Assembly: GCA_947632215.1 (NCBI GenBank)
Contig: CANROJ010000006.1
Location: forward strand, 1-64,000
Length of the DNA stretch: 64,000 nt
DNA from: an uncultured Flavobacterium sp.
GTDB taxonomy: Bacteria; Bacteroidota; Bacteroidia; Flavobacteriales; Flavobacteriaceae
Reading direction: 5' to 3'
Positions 45,463-54,778 of the stretch are shown one piece after another. Under the pieces are notes generated by a model. That model was given only the letters and a program-made list of their open reading frames with translations. It was not told the DNA's origin and did no database searches. Each line of letters starts with the position of its first letter. The stretch's first letter is position 1. The translations under genes were made by a program, and so were the position numbers.

Positions 45463-47052
45463 ATGCCTCACGATACAATCACTTTTCAAAATTCCGGCTA
45501 CTTTTCTAAATTAATGGTAGACTATCTTAACCAAAACAGCAATTTAAAACCACTGTACAATAGATCGCCTGTACTAGAAAATTTTAAAGAGCAGATTATA
45601 GAAAAACAAGCAAATTATCCAAATAGCCATAGAATAGAATTACACCGTGCATTACAAAGGCAATATTCTAATATTAGTTCTAGTCTAAAGACTCAACATA
45701 ATATTGAATTAATTGCTAATAAAAACACTTTTACCATAACAACAGGGCATCAATTGAATTTATTCACAGGTCCTTTGTATTTTTTGTACAAAATTATTTC
45801 TGTTATTAATCTTTGTACTACATTAAAAAAACAATATCCACAATATAATTTTGTACCCATTTACTGGATGGCTACCGAAGATCACGATTTTGAAGAAATT
45901 AATCACTTTTACTTTGAAGACAAAAAGATACATTGGCAAAAACAGAGCCAAGGCCCAGTAGGTAGGCTATCTACGCAAGGCTTAGAAAAAGTATTTGAAG
46001 TATTTGTAAAACACCTTGCTCCAGGAGATAATTCAAAAAGGATAAAAGATCTATTTTTTGACTCGTATTTGAACCATTCTAACCTAAGCCAAGCTACTAG
46101 ATATTTGGCCAATGAAATATTTGCCGACAAAGGCTTAGTCATTTTAGACGGCGATGACAAAGCACTAAAAGAACTATTTGCACCCTATATAAAAGAAGAG
46201 CTAGTAAATCAAAGTACAATAAAACAAGTAGAAACTACTTATAGTATTTTAAAAGACTATCAAATACAAGTTAATCCAAGACCAATTAATCTATTCTTTA
46301 TACAAGACGATATAAGAGAGCGTATTGTCTTTAAAGACGATAAATATTTTATCCACAATACAGATCTTGTTTTTGACAAACAAGAGTTTTTAGACTTACT
46401 TAAAACCAATCCAGAGAACTTTAGTCCAAACGCTATTTTACGTCCTTTATATCAAGAGGTTATCCTACCAAATCTTTGTTATATTGGCGGTGGTGGTGAA
46501 CTAGCTTACTGGCTTGAATTAAAACCTGTCTTTGAACACAATAAAATTTGTTTTCCAATCCTTAGCTTGCGCAATTCTGTACTACTAGTATCGAGCAAGC
46601 AGGCCAAGAAAATGGATAATTTAAATCTTACTTATAAAGATATATTTTTAAAACAAGACGTTTTAATTAACCAGAAAACCAAAGAATTCTCTAGTGTAGA
46701 TTATAATTTCCAAGAGCAAAAACAAATGTTAGAAAAACAATTTTCTGACCTAGAAAAACTCTGTAGCAAAACCGACAAGTCCTTTACAGGTGCAGTTTTA
46801 GCGCAAAAGAAAAAGCAGATTAAAGGATTGGATAATCTTCAAAAGAGGTTACTTAAAGCAGAAAAAAAGGTACATAAAGACAAGTTAGAAAGAATCAAAT
46901 ATTTACAAGATCAATTGTTCCCTAACCAATCTTTACAAGAGAGAACAAGCAACTTTAGTAGTTACTATATAGAACATGGAGCTCAACTTATAGATAAGTT
47001 GACACTTGCCTTAGATCCTTTGGATCAAAACTTCGACATAGTGATTATATAA
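45463..47052 (+). CDS. bshC: Bacillithiol biosynthesis cysteine-adding enzyme BshC
   Basis: A 529-residue BshC, which adds cysteine to glucosaminyl-malate in the last step of bacillithiol synthesis. Seen: TGHQLNLFTGPLYFLYKIIS (a nucleotidyl-transferase-like HxGH variant), YWMATEDHDFEEINHFYF, RPLYQEVILPNLCYIGGGGELAYWLEL and a C-terminal coiled coil (KKKQIKGLDNLQKRLLKAEKK). Length normal. Means the organism probably uses bacillithiol as its low-molecular thiol; bshA and bshB are not in the window. Confidence 0.94.
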   Translation: MPHDTITFQNSGYFSKLMVDYLNQNSNLKPLYNRSPVLENFKEQIIEKQANYPNSHRIELHRALQRQYSNISSSLKTQHNIELIANKNTFTITTGHQLNLFTGPLYFLYKIISVINLCTTLKKQYPQYNFVPIYWMATEDHDFEEINHFYFEDKKIHWQKQSQGPVGRLSTQGLEKVFEVFVKHLAPGDNSKRIKDLFFDSYLNHSNLSQATRYLANEIFADKGLVILDGDDKALKELFAPYIKEELVNQSTIKQVETTYSILKDYQIQVNPRPINLFFIQDDIRERIVFKDDKYFIHNTDLVFDKQEFLDLLKTNPENFSPNAILRPLYQEVILPNLCYIGGGGELAYWLELKPVFEHNKICFPILSLRNSVLLVSSKQAKKMDNLNLTYKDIFLKQDVLINQKTKEFSSVDYNFQEQKQMLEKQFSDLEKLCSKTDKSFTGAVLAQKKKQIKGLDNLQKRLLKAEKKVHKDKLERIKYLQDQLFPNQSLQERTSNFSSYYIEHGAQLIDKLTLALDPLDQNFDIVII

Positions 47053-47057
47053 TCCAC

Positions 47058-47091
47058 AAAAAGATATATGCGTGCATATATCTTTTTTTTT
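47058..47091 (+). terminator. Terminator after bshC
   Basis: Arms AAAAAGATATATG(C) / (G)CATATATCTTTTT with a short loop and eight T. Confidence 0.85.
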
Positions 47092-47128
47092 ATTTATCTT
47101 AGTTGTTTAACTCTAAAAAAACATCCCT

Positions 47129-48001
47129 ATGAGTTTTACCGATAAAATGCTCAAAGAAGGCGCTTTAGCCGATAAAGTAATTGTTGTAACTGGTGGCGGC
47201 AGCGGACTAGGAAAGTCTATGGCCAGCTATTTTTTAGAACTAGGTGCTAAAGTAGTAATTACATCTAGAGACATCGAAAAATTAAAGCTTACAGCCCAGG
47301 AGCTAACCCAAAGAACAGCTTCACAATGTTACCCTATCGCTTGTGATGTAAGACATTATGATCAAGTAGAACAAATGCTAGAAGAAGTCTTACAAAAATT
47401 TGGAAAAGTTAACGTTCTACTTAACAATGCAGCAGGGAATTTCATCTCACCAACAGAGCGGCTAAGTTCTAATGCTTTTGATACCATTATAGATATCGTT
47501 TTAAAAGGAACTAAAAACTGTACTTTAGCCTTTGGTAAGCACTGGATTAAAGAAAAACAAAAAAACAATGTAGTTTTAAATATCACCACAACCTATGCCT
47601 GGACAGGCTCTGGTTATGTAGTTCCGTCAGCTTGTGCTAAAGCAGGTGTCTTAGCACTAACTAGAAGTCTTGCCGTAGAATGGGCAAAGTATTCTATTCG
47701 CACTAATGCTATTGCACCTGGTCCCTTTCCTACCAAAGGTGCCTGGGATAGATTATTACCTGGAGATTTAAAGCAGCAATTCGATTTAACCAAAAGAGTT
47801 CCTCTTAAACGAGTAGGTGAACATCAAGAGTTGGCTAATTTAGCAGCTTACTTGGTATCAGACTTCGCTAGCTTTATTAATGGTGAAGTTGTAACCATTG
47901 ACGGGGGTGAATGGTTGCAAGGAGCTGGAGAGTTTAATATACTAGAGCAAATACCTGAACCAATGTGGGATGCCTTAGCCAAGGCTACTGGTAAAAAGTA
48001 A
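47129..48001 (+). CDS. SDR oxidoreductase, 2,4-dienoyl-CoA reductase-like
   Basis: A 290-residue short-chain dehydrogenase. Seen: cofactor motif VTGGGSGLGKSMA, NNAAGNFISPTERLS, and VVPSACAKAGVLALTRSLAVEWAKYSIRTN. The usual YxxxK is SxxxK here (SACAK). Both the AGNFISPTERLS string and the missing Tyr are marks of the mitochondrial/peroxisomal type 2,4-dienoyl-CoA reductase, which works in breakdown of unsaturated fatty acids, so the change is family-normal and not decay. No other beta-oxidation gene is close. Confidence 0.88.
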   Translation: MSFTDKMLKEGALADKVIVVTGGGSGLGKSMASYFLELGAKVVITSRDIEKLKLTAQELTQRTASQCYPIACDVRHYDQVEQMLEEVLQKFGKVNVLLNNAAGNFISPTERLSSNAFDTIIDIVLKGTKNCTLAFGKHWIKEKQKNNVVLNITTTYAWTGSGYVVPSACAKAGVLALTRSLAVEWAKYSIRTNAIAPGPFPTKGAWDRLLPGDLKQQFDLTKRVPLKRVGEHQELANLAAYLVSDFASFINGEVVTIDGGEWLQGAGEFNILEQIPEPMWDALAKATGKK

Positions 48002-48161
48002 CATTAAATGCATCTTAAAAAAAGTACATTTAAAATAAAAGTTACATTTTTCACCTCTAACAAACTACTTTTCAAAACATTACCTTAAGTGTTAATAAAT
48101 AAGATTTTATCAAGTCATAAAAAATCGTATTTTTACCACTTATATAATTTATTTAAATATA

Positions 48162-48926
48162 ATGGGGAAAATCATTGCCGTTGCAAATCAAAAAGGTGGA
48201 GTAGGAAAAACAACCACATCGGTTAATCTTGCAGCATCTTTGGGAGCTTTAGAGAAAAAAGTGTTACTTATTGATGCTGATCCTCAAGCAAATGCAACCT
48301 CTGGACTTGGAGTAGATGTAGATGCGGTAGAAATTGGAACCTACGGAGTACTAGATCATAGTTATACACCTATGCAGGCCGTGGTATCGTGTACAGCACC
48401 AAATGTTAGTTTAATACCTGCGCACATTGATTTAGTAGCCATTGAAATAGAATTAGTCGATAGACAAAATAGAGAATATATGCTAAAACAAGCTTTAAGC
48501 TCTATTAAAGATCAGTACGATTATATTATAATTGATTGTGCACCATCTTTGGGTTTATTGACTTTAAATGCTCTAACAGCTGCAGATTCAGTAATTATAC
48601 CAATTCAATGTGAGTATTTTGCTCTAGAAGGTTTAGGTAAGTTATTAAACACTATAAAAAGTGTCCAAAAAATACACAACCCATCATTAGATATAGAAGG
48701 ATTGTTGTTAACTATGTACGACTCACGTTTAAGATTATCTAATCAAGTAGTAGAGGAAGTACAAAAACACTTTCATGATATGGTTTTCCAAACCATAATA
48801 CAGAGAAACGTTAAACTAAGTGAGGCACCAAGTTTTGGAGAGAGTATTATTAATTACGATGCAACCAGCAAAGGTGCAACCAATTATATAAACTTAGCTC
48901 ATGAGGTAATACGTAAGAATCATTAA
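48162..48926 (+). CDS. parA: Chromosome partitioning ATPase ParA
   Basis: A 254-residue Soj-type ParA that drives origin segregation. Seen: deviant Walker A NQKGGVGKTTTSVNLAA, LLIDADPQANATSGLG, Walker B YIIIDCAPSLGLLT and NVKLSEAPSFGESI. Soj length (no N-terminal extension) fits a chromosomal copy. It leads the block parA-parB-DUF5683-dapB-lepB-wbqC, 29 bases before parB. Confidence 0.95.
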   Translation: MGKIIAVANQKGGVGKTTTSVNLAASLGALEKKVLLIDADPQANATSGLGVDVDAVEIGTYGVLDHSYTPMQAVVSCTAPNVSLIPAHIDLVAIEIELVDRQNREYMLKQALSSIKDQYDYIIIDCAPSLGLLTLNALTAADSVIIPIQCEYFALEGLGKLLNTIKSVQKIHNPSLDIEGLLLTMYDSRLRLSNQVVEEVQKHFHDMVFQTIIQRNVKLSEAPSFGESIINYDATSKGATNYINLAHEVIRKNH

Positions 48927-48955
48927 TAAAAAGAAAGTCGGCAAATAAGTTAATT

Positions 48956-49870
48956 ATGGCAAAAGCATTTAAGAAACAAGCTTTAGGAAGAGGTTTATCG
49001 GCATTATTAAAAGACCCAGAGAACGATAATATTTCTTTGAATGATTCCCTATCGGATAAAGTTACGGCTAACATCATGGAATTGGATATCAACACCATTG
49101 AAGTTAACCCCTTCCAACCTAGAACTAATTTCAACGAAGAATCTTTACAAGAGTTAGCTTCTAGTATTAAGGAATTAGGTTTAATACAGCCTATTACTGT
49201 CAGAAAAGTCGACTTTAATAAATACCAACTAATTGCTGGAGAAAGACGTCTTAGAGCTTCTAATTTAATAGGTCTAGAAAAAATACCTGCCTATATTAGA
49301 CTGGCCAATGACAATGACTCTCTAACAATGGCATTGGTGGAGAATATACAACGTCATGATCTTGATCCAATAGAAATTGCTCTTTCTTATCAACGTTTAA
49401 TGACTGAAATAGACTTAACTCAAGAACAGGTTAGTTTAAAAGTAGGGAAGAAAAGATCTACTATAGCCAATTATTTGCGCTTACTACGTCTAGACCCAAT
49501 TATTCAAACAGGAATTAGAGACAATTTCATTTCAATGGGACATGGTAGAGCTTTAATTAATTTAGAGGATACCGAGGTGCAAACCTTGATATACCACAAA
49601 ATAATTAAAGAAAATCTTTCTGTTCGTCAAACCGAACAATTGGTTAAATCCTACCAAGAAAGTTTATCTACAGATGGTTTAGAAAAGCCTATAGAAACCA
49701 CTAAAGCCTTTACCCTACCTAGTCACTATTGCAAATCTTTTGATAATTTCTTTCAAGCTAAAGTAGATATTAAGGTTTCAAAGGATGGAAAAGGAAAAAT
49801 TTCTATACCTTTCGCCTCGCAAGAAGATTTAGATCGTATCATCAAACTTTTAGAAACTAGTGAAAAGTAG
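48956..49870 (+). CDS. parB: Chromosome partitioning protein ParB
   Basis: A 304-residue ParB/Spo0J. Seen: N-terminal ALGRGLSALL (ParA-stimulating Arg), CTP-binding box with GERRLRAS, ALVENIQRHDLDPIEIA, a helix-turn-helix QEQVSLKVGKKRSTIANYLRLLRLD and C-terminal dimerisation part. No parS copy (a 16-base GTTTCACGTGAAAC-like palindrome) was found in the window. Its end overlaps the next gene by 11 bases. Confidence 0.95.
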   Translation: MAKAFKKQALGRGLSALLKDPENDNISLNDSLSDKVTANIMELDINTIEVNPFQPRTNFNEESLQELASSIKELGLIQPITVRKVDFNKYQLIAGERRLRASNLIGLEKIPAYIRLANDNDSLTMALVENIQRHDLDPIEIALSYQRLMTEIDLTQEQVSLKVGKKRSTIANYLRLLRLDPIIQTGIRDNFISMGHGRALINLEDTEVQTLIYHKIIKENLSVRQTEQLVKSYQESLSTDGLEKPIETTKAFTLPSHYCKSFDNFFQAKVDIKVSKDGKGKISIPFASQEDLDRIIKLLETSEK

Positions 49871-50426
49871 ATTTATTATATATTTATTCTTTTTTACTCT
49901 ACTGTCTATAAATGTTTTAGGCCAGAATAAAAAAGACAAAGAACAACCCTTAGATAGTCAAGAAATAAATGCTTTGGCACCAGCTAGAGCTGCTTTCTTA
50001 ACCAGTGTTGTTCCTGGATTAGGTCAAATCTATAACAAAAGTTACTGGAAAGTACCCCTAGTATATGCTGGAATTGGTATACCAGCATATTTCTGGGCAG
50101 ATAACCAAAGACAGTACAACTCTTATCGAAATGAATATAAGCGTCGCTTACAGGGTATTGTAGACACAGAGCATCCGCTCTTTGGTGAGTTAGACGATCA
50201 AAGATTATTAGATGCACAAAATTTCTATCGTAGAAACAGAGATTTATCGGTAGTAATTACTGTTGGATTTTATATTTTAAGTATTGTAGATGCTAACGTA
50301 GATGCGCATTTATCGCAATTCAATGTCAATGAAAATCTTACAATAAAGCCAGTATTTGAATTCAACAATAAGTTCGACCCAACAACTTCAATGCAGTACG
50401 CTTTAAATCTATCCTATAAATTCTAA
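49860..50426 (+). CDS. DUF5683 family protein
   Basis: A 188-residue exported protein with signal peptide ending NVLGQ. Seen: APARAAFLTSVVPGLGQIYNKSYWKVPLVYAGIGIPAYFWADN, the DUF5683 core with a VPGLGQIYNxxYWK pattern also seen in TM2-like proteins, and a later strand-rich part. Membrane or outer-membrane placement likely. It overlaps parB by 11 bases and precedes dapB by 22; this order is recurrent in flavobacteria. Confidence 0.85.
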   Translation: MKSRFIIYLFFFTLLSINVLGQNKKDKEQPLDSQEINALAPARAAFLTSVVPGLGQIYNKSYWKVPLVYAGIGIPAYFWADNQRQYNSYRNEYKRRLQGIVDTEHPLFGELDDQRLLDAQNFYRRNRDLSVVITVGFYILSIVDANVDAHLSQFNVNENLTIKPVFEFNNKFDPTTSMQYALNLSYKF

Positions 50427-50448
50427 GTAAAAAACAACCACTATAATT

Positions 50449-51153
50449 ATGAAAATAGCTTTATTAGGCTACGGAAGAATGGGCCAAATTATCGAGAAAA
50501 TCTCCTTGGAAAGAGGCCATGAAATTGTTCTAAAAAAAGATAGTAAAAACACATTTGAAGCACTAGAAAATGCAGATGTAGCTATAGATTTTAGTCTACC
50601 TCAAGTGGCTGTAGAAAACATAAAAACAGCCCTAGATTACCAAGTTCCTGTGATATGCGGAACAACAGGTTGGTTAGATCATTATTCAGAGATCACTAAT
50701 TACGTTGAGAAAAAAAATGGAGCTTTTATTTATGCTTCTAACTTTAGTATAGGGGTAAATATCTTTTTTGAATTAAATCAGTACTTGGCTAAAATGATGA
50801 ATCATCTAGATCAGTACAATGTTAGTTTAGAGGAGATCCATCATACTAAAAAATTAGATGCCCCAAGTGGAACAGCCATTACCTTAGCTCAAGGAGTAAT
50901 TGACAATACTTCGTATACAAATTGGACAATGCAAAATGCGCTAGAGAAACAAATAAAAATAACTAGTGTTCGACAAGGAAATGTTCCAGGCACCCACCTT
51001 GTGAACTATGACTCTGAAATTGATCAAATACAGATTAAACATACGGCACACAACCGAGAGGGTTTTGCCCTTGGAGCAGTAGTAGCGGCAGAATGGATTA
51101 TAAATAAAAAAGGTGTATTCACCATGAGTGATGTATTAAACATACAAAAGTAA
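50449..51153 (+). CDS. dapB: 4-hydroxy-tetrahydrodipicolinate reductase
   Basis: A 234-residue DapB of lysine/diaminopimelate synthesis. Seen: NAD(P) motif LLGYGRMGQIIE, VICGTTGWLDH, YASNFSIGVNIFFE and the catalytic EEIHHTKKLDAPSGTAITLAQGV. Shorter than the E. coli protein by about 40 residues, as is common in Bacteroidota. It supplies meso-diaminopimelate, so it serves the same wall as murA and the OmpA-like protein. Confidence 0.94.
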   Translation: MKIALLGYGRMGQIIEKISLERGHEIVLKKDSKNTFEALENADVAIDFSLPQVAVENIKTALDYQVPVICGTTGWLDHYSEITNYVEKKNGAFIYASNFSIGVNIFFELNQYLAKMMNHLDQYNVSLEEIHHTKKLDAPSGTAITLAQGVIDNTSYTNWTMQNALEKQIKITSVRQGNVPGTHLVNYDSEIDQIQIKHTAHNREGFALGAVVAAEWIINKKGVFTMSDVLNIQK

Positions 51154-51174
51154 TCTCAAAAACACTTTATCATT

Positions 51175-52734
51175 ATGACAATAACACAATGGTTTTTATT
51201 CTTTTTATTAGTTCAAATAATTCACTTTTTAGGAGTTTGGAAACTATATCAAAAGGCAGGCTTTAAAGCTTGGCAAGCTTTAATTCCAGTTTATAATGCT
51301 GTAATTTTAATGCGAATAATAAACCGTCCATGGTGGTGGGTTATTTTAATATTCATTCCAATAGTAAACCTTATTATGTTCCCTGTTATATGGGTAGAAA
51401 CATTAAGAAGCTTTGGTAAAAACTCAACTCTAGATACGGTACTGGCTGTAGTTACTTTTGGCTTTTACATTTACTATGTAAATTACACTCAAAACGTTAA
51501 TTACATTGCAAACAGAGACTTAAAGCCAACAACTAGCACAGGGGAAACGGTAAGTTCTATATTATTTGCAGTAATAGTGGCTACCATTATCCATACCTAT
51601 GTTATGCAACCTTACACCATTCCATCTTCTTCATTAGAAAAGACTCTACTGGTAGGGGATTTTTTATTTGTAAGTAAGTTTCATTATGGTCCAAGAACAC
51701 CAATGACTACAGTTGCTTTACCTATGGCACATGATACTATACCTTTTACAGAAAAGCCTTCGTATATAAAAAAGCCTAGTTTACCTTATTTTAGACTCCC
51801 AGGATTCCAAAAAATACAAAAAAATGACATTGTGGTATTCAACTGGCCTACCGATACTGTATATAAACTACAGTCCTATGACCCACGACCAGGAGTAAAG
51901 AAACCTATCGATAAAAAAACAAATTACGTTAAGCGTGCTGTTGGACTACCTGGAGAAGATATTAGTATCAAAGATGGTTACGTATATATCAACCAAGAAA
52001 AATTAGAATTAAACGATAGAGCAAAAATACAATTTAGCTATTTAGTTACTACCGATGGTACAAGCTTTGACTTAAACAGTATTGTAAAAAAATTAGGCGT
52101 AACTGACCCTTACGGATATGTATCAAGTGATAGAACCCAAATTGGTTTTAGAGCTCTTACTTTAGAAGATGTAGATTATATAAAGAGCTTTAGTGCGGTA
52201 AAAAATATCCAAAGATTACCAGAACAAGCTTATCCAGGATACGTTTTCCCACATAACTCTACTACTTGGACTCCAAATAATATGGGCCCTTTACACATTC
52301 CTGCAGAAGGAGAAACAATAGCCATCACCATGGATAATTTACCAATCTATAAACGTGCTATTGAAGAATATGAGAACAATACCCTAGAGGTTAAAGACAA
52401 CCAAATCTACATTAATAATCTACCCACGAATAGTTATACCTTTAAACAAGATTACTATTTTATGATGGGTGATAATAGAGATAACTCGGAAGACAGTAGA
52501 ATTTGGGGATTTGTACCTTATGACCATATTGTGGGAAAACCAGTATTTATTTGGATGAGTTTAGATCACAATGTGCCTTGGTCTAATCCTTTGGAAAAAA
52601 TACGTTGGAATAGACTTTTCACCACAGTTAATGGCAATGGAGAACAGACCTCTTATTTTCCTTACTTTATAATTGTATTAATTGGGTACTTTGGATACAC
52701 AACCTACAAGAATAAAAAAAATAAAAAACAATAG
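51175..52734 (+). CDS. lepB: Signal peptidase I, extended form
   Basis: A 519-residue S26 protease that cuts signal peptides at the outer face of the inner membrane. Seen: an N-terminal DUF5684-like membrane part to about residue 110 (HFLGVWKLYQKAGFKAWQ), another membrane helix, the catalytic Ser in YTIPSSSLEKTLLVGDFLF, catalytic Lys in TNYVKRAVGLPGEDI, and box E MMGDNRDNSEDSRIWGFVP. About 170 residues lie between Lys box and box E, the Bacteroidota insert. A final hydrophobic helix and Lys-rich tail follow. Confidence 0.93.
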   Translation: MTITQWFLFFLLVQIIHFLGVWKLYQKAGFKAWQALIPVYNAVILMRIINRPWWWVILIFIPIVNLIMFPVIWVETLRSFGKNSTLDTVLAVVTFGFYIYYVNYTQNVNYIANRDLKPTTSTGETVSSILFAVIVATIIHTYVMQPYTIPSSSLEKTLLVGDFLFVSKFHYGPRTPMTTVALPMAHDTIPFTEKPSYIKKPSLPYFRLPGFQKIQKNDIVVFNWPTDTVYKLQSYDPRPGVKKPIDKKTNYVKRAVGLPGEDISIKDGYVYINQEKLELNDRAKIQFSYLVTTDGTSFDLNSIVKKLGVTDPYGYVSSDRTQIGFRALTLEDVDYIKSFSAVKNIQRLPEQAYPGYVFPHNSTTWTPNNMGPLHIPAEGETIAITMDNLPIYKRAIEEYENNTLEVKDNQIYINNLPTNSYTFKQDYYFMMGDNRDNSEDSRIWGFVPYDHIVGKPVFIWMSLDHNVPWSNPLEKIRWNRLFTTVNGNGEQTSYFPYFIIVLIGYFGYTTYKNKKNKKQ

Positions 52735-52749
52735 TGATTCCTAGAACAC

Positions 52750-53364
52750 ATGAATAACATCCTAATTCAACCTTGCTATTTTGCACCCATTAGCAACTAT
52801 GTGGCAATGATGCAAGCTGATAAAATTTATTTTGAAAATAACGATAATTTTCAGAAACAAACCAACAGAAATAGAATGTACATTTATAGTGCTAATGGCC
52901 TACAGATGTTAAATATACCCGTTAAGCATTTAAAAGAAAGTAAAGCATTCAAGGACACTGAAATTGAATATGCCTTTGGCTGGCAAAAGCAGCATTTTAA
53001 AAGCCTTGAAGCTGCGTATCGAACTTCTCCCTTCTTTGAATTTTTTGAGGACGATATTCGCAAAGTTTTTGAAACTAACTACAAATATATGTTAGATCTA
53101 AATTTAGACACTCACCAAATTGTATGTGACTCTTTGGGGGTTAATTTAGATTATGAAAAAACTTTAGAATATCAAAAAGAACCCTCACAAGACATAGTAG
53201 ACTTTCGTCACCTAGCTGATGGTAAAAGAGATACCACCATTCTACAGAGCTACGATCAGGTATTTGAGCAGAAATTTGGATTTATAAACAACCTTAGTAT
53301 TTTAGATCTACTTTTTAATCAAGCCAGAGCAGCGAAAGACTATTTACTACATCAAAAGATTTAA
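52750..53364 (+). CDS. WbqC family protein
   Basis: A 204-residue WbqC-like protein. Seen: ILIQPCYFAPISNYVAMMQAD, FQKQTNRNRMYIYSANGLQMLNIPV, and HFKSLEAAYRTSPFFEFFEDDIRKVF, all family-typical. WbqC proteins are linked in some species to O-antigen sugar or sugar-nucleotide chemistry, but the reaction is not established. It is the last gene of the parA block, 16 bases after lepB, with a terminator after it. Confidence 0.88.
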   Translation: MNNILIQPCYFAPISNYVAMMQADKIYFENNDNFQKQTNRNRMYIYSANGLQMLNIPVKHLKESKAFKDTEIEYAFGWQKQHFKSLEAAYRTSPFFEFFEDDIRKVFETNYKYMLDLNLDTHQIVCDSLGVNLDYEKTLEYQKEPSQDIVDFRHLADGKRDTTILQSYDQVFEQKFGFINNLSILDLLFNQARAAKDYLLHQKI

Positions 53365-53380
53365 ATAAAAATCATAACAT

Positions 53381-53417
53381 AACAAAGCACCTTACTCGAT
53401 TGTCAAGGTGCTTTGTT
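53381..53417 (+). terminator. Terminator of the parA block
   Basis: Arms ACAAAGCACCTT / AAGGTGCTTTGT around an 11-base loop, T-rich end. Confidence 0.85.
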
Positions 53418-53452
53418 TGTTTATATCTATTTTTTTTGTTTGCTATGAAAAA

Positions 53453-53487
53453 AATCAGCTTTAATTCACTTAAGATTAAAGCTGATT
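53453..53487 (-). terminator. Terminator of the ccoG unit
   Basis: Perfect 13-base arms AATCAGCTTTAAT / ATTAAAGCTGATT; on the minus strand a run of T follows, so it ends the message of the genes at 53583-56200. Confidence 0.85.
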
Positions 53488-53582
53488 CTAAAAGGGCGTA
53501 ACAACTAATAATTTACTATACTTATTTTTTAAAGTAAAAACCAAATTAAAGCTATTGCCTATAAAAGTAATAATTGAAATTT

Positions 53583-54281
53583 TTAACAAATAGGAGTTTC
53601 TCTAATAATCAAATACAATGTCTTAGGTGAAACATAAGGAATATCTAAACCGAGTCCCCTAACAATAAAAAGCATTCCAAACAAGACAATCAAAATAGGA
53701 TAATATTTCAATATAGCATTGCGAAGTTTAGGGGTAAATAAATCTCTGGTTAATAAAATAGCACTAAGTAAAGGGATAGTTCCTATTCCGTAGACAAACA
53801 TATACAATCCACCTTGTATAACACTTTGCATTGCTAATGCACCAAAAAGAGCTACATACACCATTGCACAAGGTAAAAAACCATTAAAAAATCCGATGGT
53901 AAACAAAGATTTCAAACTACGCTTAGAAAACTGAGCTCCTAATCTTTTTTTCAAGAATTGAATCACCTTAAATACCGGCTTTAAGAAATTTAGTTTACCT
54001 AATTTATTAGTCGGAATCAAAACATAGAGAATCATTAAAATCCCTACTACTATGGACAACTGTTGTTGTAAGCCTGCTAAAAAGAAGCCTTTACCTAATA
54101 AACCAAATAGTATCCCCATTAGGCTATAACTTACTAATCTACCTAAATGATAGCTACAAAGGTGTAAAATCCGCTTGGAATGGCTCTGGGTGCTTATGGG
54201 CAAAACCATTACAATAGGTCCACACATACCTATACAATGTAAGGAACTAACAAGTCCAAGTATTAAAGCGGAAATTAGCAA
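53583..54281 (-). CDS. TauE/SafE-like (UreH-type) membrane protein of the cbb3 cluster
   Basis: A 232-residue membrane protein with six helices. Seen: LVSSLHCIGMCGPIVMVLP at the N-terminus (the HCxGMCGP motif of UreH/CcoS-linked SafE proteins, likely metal-handling) and FFNGFLPCAMVYVALFGAL in the second half. Known: this group accompanies cbb3 assembly genes and is thought to move or buffer copper. It lies 11 bases after the FixH gene, same strand. Confidence 0.88.
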   Translation of the reverse strand: MLISALILGLVSSLHCIGMCGPIVMVLPISTQSHSKRILHLCSYHLGRLVSYSLMGILFGLLGKGFFLAGLQQQLSIVVGILMILYVLIPTNKLGKLNFLKPVFKVIQFLKKRLGAQFSKRSLKSLFTIGFFNGFLPCAMVYVALFGALAMQSVIQGGLYMFVYGIGTIPLLSAILLTRDLFTPKLRNAILKYYPILIVLFGMLFIVRGLGLDIPYVSPKTLYLIIRETPIC

Positions 54282-54292
54282 AATTTAGGTTT

Positions 54293-54751
54293 TTAGAAAG
54301 GTTTCCAATTGATTTTCTCTACATTTCGGTATTCTTTACCTTGGTAAGTCCATTCTACTACCAAATCCCATCTACCTTGTAATAAATCTTGTTTATCTAT
54401 ATGCATTGTAGCATCTGGTAAGACTTCAATTTCTCTATCAAAATCAAGTTTCTCATTAGAAGGACGATAAAAATAAATCTTCCCCTTGACCTTATCGTAT
54501 TGCATCTGTGAAGGAAAATCTAAAGTAATACCTTGTGTATCTTGTTTAATCTTCAAAGGATCAACCAAAGCCAAAGCTTGGGTTTCCCTTTGGGCTTTAC
54601 CATCAATTTCTAACTCTTGTTGATAATAATCTTGCGTTACCAATTCATTGTCATATTTAGAGTCAAACTGTACTCTTATCACATATTGCAAAATGAAGAT
54701 CATAAATAATCCCATAGCAATAACTACTCCTGTACCAAAATTAAATTTCAT
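54293..54751 (-). CDS. ccoH: FixH-like cbb3 assembly protein (CcoH)
   Basis: A 152-residue protein with one N-terminal membrane helix (FGTGVVIAMGLFMIFILQYV) and a beta-rich outer domain (YDKVKGKIYFYRPSNEKLDF, QGRWDLVVEWTYQGKEY). This is the FixH/CcoH outline: a single-pass protein needed for stable cbb3 oxidase. Sequence of FixH is poorly conserved; the place between ccoG and the SafE-like gene makes the call firm. Confidence 0.88.
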   Translation of the reverse strand: MKFNFGTGVVIAMGLFMIFILQYVIRVQFDSKYDNELVTQDYYQQELEIDGKAQRETQALALVDPLKIKQDTQGITLDFPSQMQYDKVKGKIYFYRPSNEKLDFDREIEVLPDATMHIDKQDLLQGRWDLVVEWTYQGKEYRNVEKINWKPF

Positions 54752-54778
54752 TGTGTCTGTTTTACTTTAGTAATTAAA

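Noticed and set aside
47600..47660. SDR taken as inactive because YxxxK is SxxxK
   Set aside because: This change is normal in 2,4-dienoyl-CoA reductases, and the other motifs fit that group.
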